DNA of 46,273 nucleotides from JBBPYR01 sp038199755 (GTDB taxonomy: Bacteria; Chloroflexota; Ktedonobacteria; Ktedonobacterales; Ktedonobacteraceae). Below the pieces are notes generated by a model. The model did no database searches. It was given only the letters and a program-made list of their open reading frames with translations, and was not told where the DNA came from. This document shows, in pieces, positions 41,206 through 46,273 of this stretch. The stretch spans positions 1 through 46,273 of the forward strand of contig JBBPYR010000306.1 in assembly GCA_038199755.1 (NCBI GenBank), in the 5' to 3' direction. Each line of letters opens with the position of its first letter. The stretch's first letter is position 1. A program made the translations under genes and the position numbers.

Positions 41206-42795
41206 ATGAGTAAGTCAAGCGCAATAAATGAGCAATACTCAAGCGAACCACAGCGGAGGCTATCACCCTGGCGAGTGCTGTTCGCACTCTTCATGCTCGT
41301 AAGCCTGCCTCCCGGTACCGGCTTCGCCCTACAACAATGGCGGGCGAGTCAGCCAATTGTATCTAACAAGCCTTGGTTTGCGAGCTATGTCGACGTTACG
41401 GCTACGCCTACCTTTGCCTTCGAACAAATGGGTGCGACCTCAAATCGCGATGCTGTACTTTCCTTCATCGTCTCATCACCTACGGATGCCTGTACCCCTT
41501 CGTGGGGAGGGGCATATACGTTGAGCCAAGCCAATGGCTCACTGGATCTCGATAGACGTATCGCTCGCTTGCAGCAACAGGGTGGCAGCGTGGCGATATC
41601 TTTCGGCGGCCAGAGGAACCAGGAACTTGCTGTCAATTGTACCGATCCAAGCAAGCTTCTCAATGCATACAAATCGGTAGTCAATCAGTATAACATCAAC
41701 ACCATCGATCTTGACCTTGAAGGAGCTGGCCTAACGGATGCCGCCGCAGCCAGCAGGCGAGCCACTGCTCTTGCTCAGCTCCAATCACAGCGACGAGCTG
41801 TAGGGAAGCAGTTTGCGGTATGGGTGACGCTGCCTGTTGCGCCACAAGGGCTAATTGAAAGTGGCACGAACGCAGTGAGTCAATTGCTAACGCACCATGT
41901 TGACCTGGCAGGGGTAAACGTCATGACCATGGATTACGGTGCTAGCCTTGCTAAGGGCGTATCTATGGCCAGCGCATCGGAAAATGCCTTGATCCAAACA
42001 GAGCGTCAACTTAGCGTTTTGTATCAGCGAGCAGGTATACACTTAAATGATGCGACACTCTGGACGAAGATGGGCGCAACTCCTATGATTGGGCAAAACG
42101 ACACACCAGACGAAGTATTCACCCTTGCTGATACGACTGAGTTAAACCAATTTGCGCGCGCTCATCGGTTAGGACGAATGTCGATGTGGTCGGCGAATCG
42201 GGACATTGCCTGTGGCACGAATTATGTGTTTACGCAAATAGTCTCTGATGCTTGTAGCGGTGTGAAGCAGGATGCGTCTGGTTTTGCGAATCGCCTTGGT
42301 GCTGGTTTTGATGGAAGTATTTTCCTGAGCGCTGGTCTGGTGACGACAGCAGATACTTTCTCAAAACTTGCCCAGCAAGCAGATAATCCGGCCACTAGTC
42401 CGTACCAGATCTGGTCACCCACAGGGTCCTATCTGAAAGGGACCAAAGTTGTCTGGCACCACAATGTCTACCAGGCAAAATGGTGGGTACAAGGTGATAT
42501 TCCAGATAACCCTGTTTTACAGCAGTATGAGACGCCCTGGATATTGATTGGCCCGGTCTTGCCAGGTGAGAAGCCGATTCTACAGCCGACGTTGCCCGCT
42601 GGCACCTATCCTAAGTGGTCTGGCACGGTCATCTATAACACTGGCGACCGTGTCCTATTCAATAGGGTCCCGTACCAGGCAAAATGGTGGAATTCGGGAC
42701 AGAGTCCAGCTGCCGCGACATCAAATCCCGATAGCTCCCCATGGGTAGCGTTGACCCTAGAGCAGATTAACGCTGTCGTAGTACCTAAAAAGTGA
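41206..42795 (+). CDS. GH18-like protein with two chitin-binding (CBM5/12) modules
   Basis: A 529-residue exported protein. An N-terminal membrane helix (about 23-45, LFALFMLVSLPPGTGFALQQ) anchors or exports it. The GH18 TIM barrel (about 55-380) has SFGGQ, the active-site strand INTIDLDLEG and VMTMDYG. In the usual DxxDxDxE pattern the first Asp is Asn here but the catalytic Glu is kept. Two C-terminal modules carry GTKVVWHHNVYQAKWWVQGD and GDRVLFNRVPYQAKWWNSGQ, the CBM5/12 form. It starts 51 bp after the synthase stop. It may trim, release or bind the synthase product, as hydrolases do in cellulose and PNAG operons. Confidence 0.85.
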   Translation: MSKSSAINEQYSSEPQRRLSPWRVLFALFMLVSLPPGTGFALQQWRASQPIVSNKPWFASYVDVTATPTFAFEQMGATSNRDAVLSFIVSSPTDACTPSWGGAYTLSQANGSLDLDRRIARLQQQGGSVAISFGGQRNQELAVNCTDPSKLLNAYKSVVNQYNINTIDLDLEGAGLTDAAAASRRATALAQLQSQRRAVGKQFAVWVTLPVAPQGLIESGTNAVSQLLTHHVDLAGVNVMTMDYGASLAKGVSMASASENALIQTERQLSVLYQRAGIHLNDATLWTKMGATPMIGQNDTPDEVFTLADTTELNQFARAHRLGRMSMWSANRDIACGTNYVFTQIVSDACSGVKQDASGFANRLGAGFDGSIFLSAGLVTTADTFSKLAQQADNPATSPYQIWSPTGSYLKGTKVVWHHNVYQAKWWVQGDIPDNPVLQQYETPWILIGPVLPGEKPILQPTLPAGTYPKWSGTVIYNTGDRVLFNRVPYQAKWWNSGQSPAAATSNPDSSPWVALTLEQINAVVVPKK

Positions 42796-42830
42796 GCAAC
42801 GAGAGGTAACAAGGAGCGAACCAGTACACA

Positions 42831-42869
42831 CGAGGCAAGAAGCCCATTCACCATGAACTTCTTGCCTCG
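42831..42869 (+). terminator. Hairpin after the GH18-like gene
   Basis: CGAGGCAAGAAG (42831-42842) pairs with CTTCTTGCCTCG (42858-42869), with an inner TTC/GAA pair in the loop. It lies 35 bp after the stop. Confidence 0.75.
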
Positions 42870-42916
42870 CCCCTATAGCCAGTTCACAACGTCCCCAAAA
42901 GCAGCACACCATTTCC

Positions 42917-43004
42917 GTTTACATCCCCATTGCTAAACGTTTATGTTTTGTTTATACCGAGGTATATCACGTTTACGCGTCGTTTACGCATAATCAGCTA
43001 TACT
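42917..43004 (+). promoter_or_regulatory. Phased GTTTA(C/T) direct repeats and -10 box of the ABC importer
   Basis: GTTTAC or GTTTAT starts at 42917, 42939, 42950, 42971 and 42982, that is at spacings 22, 11, 21 and 11. The last copy ends 11 bp before TATACT (42999-43004), where a -35 box would be and none is seen. A TATACCGAGGTATA palindrome lies between the two pairs. Repeats of 11-bp period near -35 are typical of PhoB/PhoP-type activators. Confidence 0.6.
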
Positions 43005-43197
43005 TTCACTAGAAGCTCGTAGCACGGTAACACAGTTCACTCATGCGAAGAGGGTGACTGCGGCCATGCACAACCACCATACAATATCGAACATACCATA
43101 CACCCTATTTGCGAGACATGACTCATCTCATCTGGCGACACACGAAACGGTAGCACAAGCACATTCATGAAAGGAGTGCGGAGAACAACGCCTACTT

Positions 43198-44046
43198 ATG
43201 AAAGATTTATTAATGAGCACCACAAACGCGCCGGGTCTCGGTACCAACGCCATCGAATTACGCAATGTCACCAAGCGCTTTCTCACGCCAGCGGGCAAGG
43301 CATATACCGCCATCCGTGACATCAATCTAGCGGTCGCCCCCGGCGAGTTCGTCGCCGTGGTGGGCCCCACCGGCTGCGGCAAATCCACCACGCTCGGCCT
43401 CATCTCTGGCCTAGAGCAACCCAGCGAAGGCACCGTGCAGGTGATGGGCCAACCTGTACATGGCATTGACCCACGCATCGGCTATGTTTTTCAGGCCGAC
43501 GCCGTCTTCCCCTGGAAGAATGTGCTAAACAACGTCGCCACTGGCCCACGCTTTCGCGGTCAGCCCAAGGCGAAGGCCTTGGAGATGGCACACGATTGGA
43601 TCGCACGCGTCGGCCTGACGGGTTTCGAGGATCGCTTCCCGCACCAACTCTCCGGCGGCATGCGCAAGCGTGTGGCATTGGCTCAGACCTTCATCAACGA
43701 GCCGCAAATCCTGCTGATGGATGAACCGTTTAGTGCCCTTGACGTGCAGACGCGCACCCTGATGGAAGACGAACTACTCAATATGTGGTCCTCCCTTAAG
43801 GCATCCGTCGTCTTCGTCACGCACGATCTTGAAGAGGCCATTTCCCTGGCTGATCACGTCTGTGTCCTGACCGCAGGCCCAGCGACGGTAAAGGGTGTCT
43901 ATACCATTGACCTGCCGCGCCCGCGTAACGTGGCGGAAATCCGCTTCGAGCCGCGTTTCGTCCAGCTCTATCAACAAATCTGGGAAGACCTGCGTGACGA
44001 GGTGGTTATTGGCTATGAGCGAGCCAAACAAAAAGGAGGGCAATAG
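43198..44046 (+). CDS. ABC importer ATP-binding protein (NitT/TauT family)
   Basis: A 282-residue ATPase of the nitrate/sulfonate/taurine importer group. Walker A is VGPTGCGKSTTLG, the Q-loop is YVFQADAVFPWKN with the typical WKN, the signature is LSGGMRKRVALAQTF, Walker B is ILLMDEPFSALD and the H-loop is VTHDLEEAISLAD. ATG 43198 has GGAG 13-22 bp upstream, a loose fit; ATG 43213 (MSTTNAPG) is possible. The permease gene begins 2 bp after the stop. Confidence 0.93.
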   Translation: MKDLLMSTTNAPGLGTNAIELRNVTKRFLTPAGKAYTAIRDINLAVAPGEFVAVVGPTGCGKSTTLGLISGLEQPSEGTVQVMGQPVHGIDPRIGYVFQADAVFPWKNVLNNVATGPRFRGQPKAKALEMAHDWIARVGLTGFEDRFPHQLSGGMRKRVALAQTFINEPQILLMDEPFSALDVQTRTLMEDELLNMWSSLKASVVFVTHDLEEAISLADHVCVLTAGPATVKGVYTIDLPRPRNVAEIRFEPRFVQLYQQIWEDLRDEVVIGYERAKQKGGQ

Positions 44047-44048
44047 CC

Positions 44049-44921
44049 ATGAACGAACTCGAAACAAAAGTTAGTGAGCCAACCGCCGCACCAGAGAGCA
44101 CCATTGTGTCAGCGAACCTGGCCAGAATGCGCCGTCGCCGGATTCTGGTGAACACCTTGCGCGTCGTGCTACTCGTCGTCATCGTCGGTGGCTGGGAACT
44201 CTTCGCCCGTGTTGGCATCATCGACCCCTTCTTTTGGGGACAACCCTCCGGAATCTTCGCACAGATCGTCACCTGGGTGACGAACGGGACAGCCCAGGGC
44301 CCCTTGTGGGAACAAATCGCCGTCACGCTAGAGGAGACCATCATCGGCTTCTTTATCGGCGTCGTGCTGGGTGTCGTCTTCGGCGTCGTGCTGGGGCGCA
44401 ACCGCTTCCTGTCCGATGTCCTGGGTCCCTACATCAAAGCGGCCAACTCGATCCCCCGTGTCGTGCTCGGCTCCATCTTCGTGATTGGGCTGGGCCTGGG
44501 TATACAATCCAAGATCGCCCTGGCGGTCGTGCTCGTCTTCTTCATCGTCTTTTTCAATGCGTTCCAGGGAGTACGCGAGGTTGACCGCAACCTGCTCGCC
44601 AATGCACGCATCCTGGGGGCAAGCCCACGGCGACTCTCCAGCGAGGTGATTATCCCCTCAGCATTGACATGGATTATTGCTAGCTTGCATACCAGCTTCA
44701 GCTTTGCCCTGGTGGGTGCCGTGGTCGGCGAGTTTCTTGGCTCGACCCAAGGCATCGGCCTGATGATCCAGACGGCACAGGGAACCTTCAACGCCAATGG
44801 TGTTTTCGCGGCGATGGTCATCCTGGCAATCGTAGCCCTGATTATGGAAGCACTCGTCACCGCCCTGGAAAACCGCCTGATCACATGGCGACCCAATACC
44901 ATTGTTGACGCGACCATCTAG
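44049..44921 (+). CDS. ABC importer permease (NitT/TauT family)
   Basis: A 290-residue inner-membrane permease with about six helices, the first at about 35-55 after a charged N-terminus. The EAA loop that contacts the ATPase is NLLANARILGASPRRLSSEV. LGSTQGIGLMIQTAQGTFNA near the end is typical of SsuC/TauC proteins. AAAGGAGGG precedes the ATG. It is coupled to the upstream ATPase gene. Substrate could be nitrate, sulfonate, a pyrimidine precursor or another small anion. Confidence 0.93.
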   Translation: MNELETKVSEPTAAPESTIVSANLARMRRRRILVNTLRVVLLVVIVGGWELFARVGIIDPFFWGQPSGIFAQIVTWVTNGTAQGPLWEQIAVTLEETIIGFFIGVVLGVVFGVVLGRNRFLSDVLGPYIKAANSIPRVVLGSIFVIGLGLGIQSKIALAVVLVFFIVFFNAFQGVREVDRNLLANARILGASPRRLSSEVIIPSALTWIIASLHTSFSFALVGAVVGEFLGSTQGIGLMIQTAQGTFNANGVFAAMVILAIVALIMEALVTALENRLITWRPNTIVDATI

Positions 44922-44954
44922 CACTGCGCTGACAGCATGAGTCGCTACTTCCAG

Positions 44955-44982
44955 CGCAGCTATGCCACACGGTGTAGCTGCG
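44955..44982 (+). promoter_or_regulatory. Hairpin between permease and binding-protein genes
   Basis: CGCAGCTA and TAGCTGCG enclose a 12-nt loop. In the 232-bp gap before the binding-protein gene it may stabilise or attenuate mRNA so that the binding protein is made in different amounts. GAGGAGG and AAGGAGG follow it without a start codon. Nothing else is clear in this gap. Confidence 0.45.
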
Positions 44983-45153
44983 TGAGGAGGATAAGGAGGC
45001 AATAACAAGCATCGGGAACACATATTTTGCAGAACTTGTAAGGTATATATCATCGCAATACATTAAGACAACCGCCCAATCAATGGGATTCGTTGGCGGC
45101 AACAACCCAACTGGTCACAGACATGACCAGCGAAAACAGAGAGGAGTCCAGCT

Positions 45154-46215
45154 ATGAACTTGTGGAGTCGTCAAGGGCGACGGTTTAGCCTGATAACCGG
45201 CATCATCATGATTCTCCTACTCAGTGCCTGTGGCAGCACTGGCAGCGGCAGCGGTACTACCGGAGGTGGTGGTAGCAGCACCACTCCGACGCAAGTCAAG
45301 ATCATGGTAGGTGGCCTGAGCAAGCAGATCTATTTGCCGAACATGCTCACGCAGCAACTCGGATACTTTAAGCAAGAGGGACTCGATGTAACGCTGATCG
45401 ACGAAGCTTCGGGACAGTCATCGGAGAACGAAGTCCTCGCAGGTCAGGTAGATGGTGGCTCTGGATCGTATAACCACACCATCGAACTGCAAGCAGCTGG
45501 CAAGCAAATGGAGGCCGTCGTTCTCTTGAACATCGCCCCCGGTGAAGCCGAGATCGTTTCCGCCAAAGCCGCAGCCCAGATTCATTCAGTCAAAGACCTC
45601 AAAGGCAAGAACTTGGGCGTGACAGAACTGGGTTCAGGAACGCAAACCCTGACTACCGCGCTCCTGCACAACGCGGGCATCGCGGCAGACCAAGTGCATT
45701 TCATACCGGTAGGCGCGGGCGACACCTTTATCGCAGCCCTACAACAGGGCCGCATCGACGCTGGCATGACGACCGAACCAACGATCTCGCGCATCTTATC
45801 CACAGGCGTCGGCAAAGTCCTGGTTGACCTGCGTACCCCAACCTCGACCCAAGCAGCCCTGGGTGGAGACTACCCGTTCATCTGCCTATTCATGAATAAT
45901 ACCTACGTCAACAGTCACAAAGATACCGTCCAGAAGATTGTGAATGCCTACGTCAAGACGCTGAAATGGATGCACACCCATACAGCGACTGATATCGCAG
46001 ACAAAATGCCCGCCGACTACTACGCAGGCAATAAAGCACTCTACGTGACGGCACTACAAAACCAGATGGCCATCTTCAGTCCAGATGGATTAATGCCCAC
46101 GACCGCGCCGCAGTCGGTGCTGGATATCGAGCATCAGAGCAATCTCGTCCCTGCCAGCAAACAGATTGATCTCAGCTTGACCTTCACCAACACCTTTGTA
46201 AACCAAGCAAGCTAA
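45154..46215 (+). CDS. ABC importer substrate-binding lipoprotein (NMT1/SsuA-like)
   Basis: A 353-residue exported lipoprotein. The signal peptide ends in the lipobox LLLSAC with lipidated C26, followed by a Gly/Ser/Thr linker. The mature domain has VKIMVGGLSKQIYLPNMLTQ, LGYFKQEGLDVTLIDEASGQ, DLKGKNLGVTELGSGTQTLT and VHFIPVGAGDTFIAALQQGR, the NMT1/SsuA family layout for nitrate, sulfonate or thiamine-precursor binding. The ligand cannot be told. AGAGGAG precedes the ATG. Third gene of the importer; it ends 24 bp before a palindrome at the window edge. Confidence 0.93.
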   Translation: MNLWSRQGRRFSLITGIIMILLLSACGSTGSGSGTTGGGGSSTTPTQVKIMVGGLSKQIYLPNMLTQQLGYFKQEGLDVTLIDEASGQSSENEVLAGQVDGGSGSYNHTIELQAAGKQMEAVVLLNIAPGEAEIVSAKAAAQIHSVKDLKGKNLGVTELGSGTQTLTTALLHNAGIAADQVHFIPVGAGDTFIAALQQGRIDAGMTTEPTISRILSTGVGKVLVDLRTPTSTQAALGGDYPFICLFMNNTYVNSHKDTVQKIVNAYVKTLKWMHTHTATDIADKMPADYYAGNKALYVTALQNQMAIFSPDGLMPTTAPQSVLDIEHQSNLVPASKQIDLSLTFTNTFVNQAS

Positions 46216-46239
46216 AATAGCACCCCCAACAAGAGAGGG

Positions 46240-46273
46240 AGGTACTGAACGCGACTAGTCGCGTTCAGTACCT
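46240..46273. terminator. 34-nt perfect loopless palindrome at the window edge
   Basis: AGGTACTGAACGCGAC followed by its complement meets at ACTAGT with no loop. It may extend beyond the last base. It follows the binding-protein stop by 24 bp. Confidence 0.75.

Larger units (their letters stand above)
42796..43197. other. 402-bp regulatory gap before the ABC importer
   Basis: It contains a hairpin terminator (42831-42869), the GTTTA(C/T) repeat array with a TATACT -10 box (42917-43004) and a leader of about 190 nt with no ORF I support. Confidence 0.6.

Noticed and set aside
44981..45010. A small gene after GAGGAGG and AAGGAGG in the permease-binding protein gap
   Set aside because: No start codon lies at a usable distance and no ORF follows.

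Overview
The window looks like a chromosomal segment from a soil-type Chloroflexota, most likely class Ktedonobacteria. That placement is an inference from gene style: a PATAN/DUF4388 protein, a truncated XRE regulator of the kind common there, multidomain histidine kinases, secreted glycosidases and many intergenic palindromes. There is no rRNA or other marker to confirm it. I found no tRNA, rRNA, CRISPR array, prophage or intact insertion sequence.

Layout. 1-5.7 kb: the start of selB (runs off the left edge), a small membrane protein, a type III pantothenate kinase with unusual active-site residues, a HAD hydrolase, a Phd/RelE-type toxin-antitoxin pair and the HMCES/YedK DNA-crosslink protein. 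5.9-8.4 kb: a type I glutamine synthetase and a D-2-hydroxyacid dehydrogenase. 8.5-10.8 kb: a tight operon of short-chain dehydrogenase, 6-pyruvoyl-tetrahydropterin synthase and GT4 glycosyltransferase, suggesting a biopterin-like, perhaps glycosylated, cofactor. 10.9-12.2 kb: a gene graveyard with a frameshifted WD40-like lipoprotein, a truncated XRE regulator and the C-terminal piece of an oligopeptide-binding protein. 12.4-20.4 kb: a DUF4388 protein, aldehyde dehydrogenase, a small DUF4177-like protein behind a long structured leader RNA, a soluble histidine kinase, an FmdB zinc-ribbon operon, UvrC and an AT-rich small protein. 20.7-24.1 kb: a TetR-controlled ABC-2 exporter with a clear promoter and palindromic operator. 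24.2-28 kb: a 1252-residue fusion of an ImmA/IrrE metallopeptidase, a UvrD helicase and an AddB-like iron-sulphur C-terminal domain. 28-34.8 kb: CorA, a DUF4097 surface protein, and secreted or anchored carbohydrate-active proteins with a zincin. 35-38.4 kb: a membrane sensor kinase and OmpR-type regulator. 38.8-42.8 kb: a membrane polysaccharide synthase (GT2) paired with a GH18-like protein carrying two chitin-binding modules. 43.2-46.2 kb: an ABC importer of the NitT/TauT family behind helically phased GTTTA(C/T) boxes.

The strongest unexplained pattern is that almost every transcription-unit end carries a very long, near-perfect inverted repeat (arms up to 37 bp, several with no loop). 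These often overlap the stop codon, and each has its own sequence. The most interesting protein is the ImmA/IrrE-helicase fusion. The most interesting RNA candidate is the leader at about 15.7-15.97 kb, which may be an orphan HEARO/omega-RNA-like or intron-derived RNA; that identification rests on remembered resemblance only. All functional calls come from reading motifs by eye; no database search was run.
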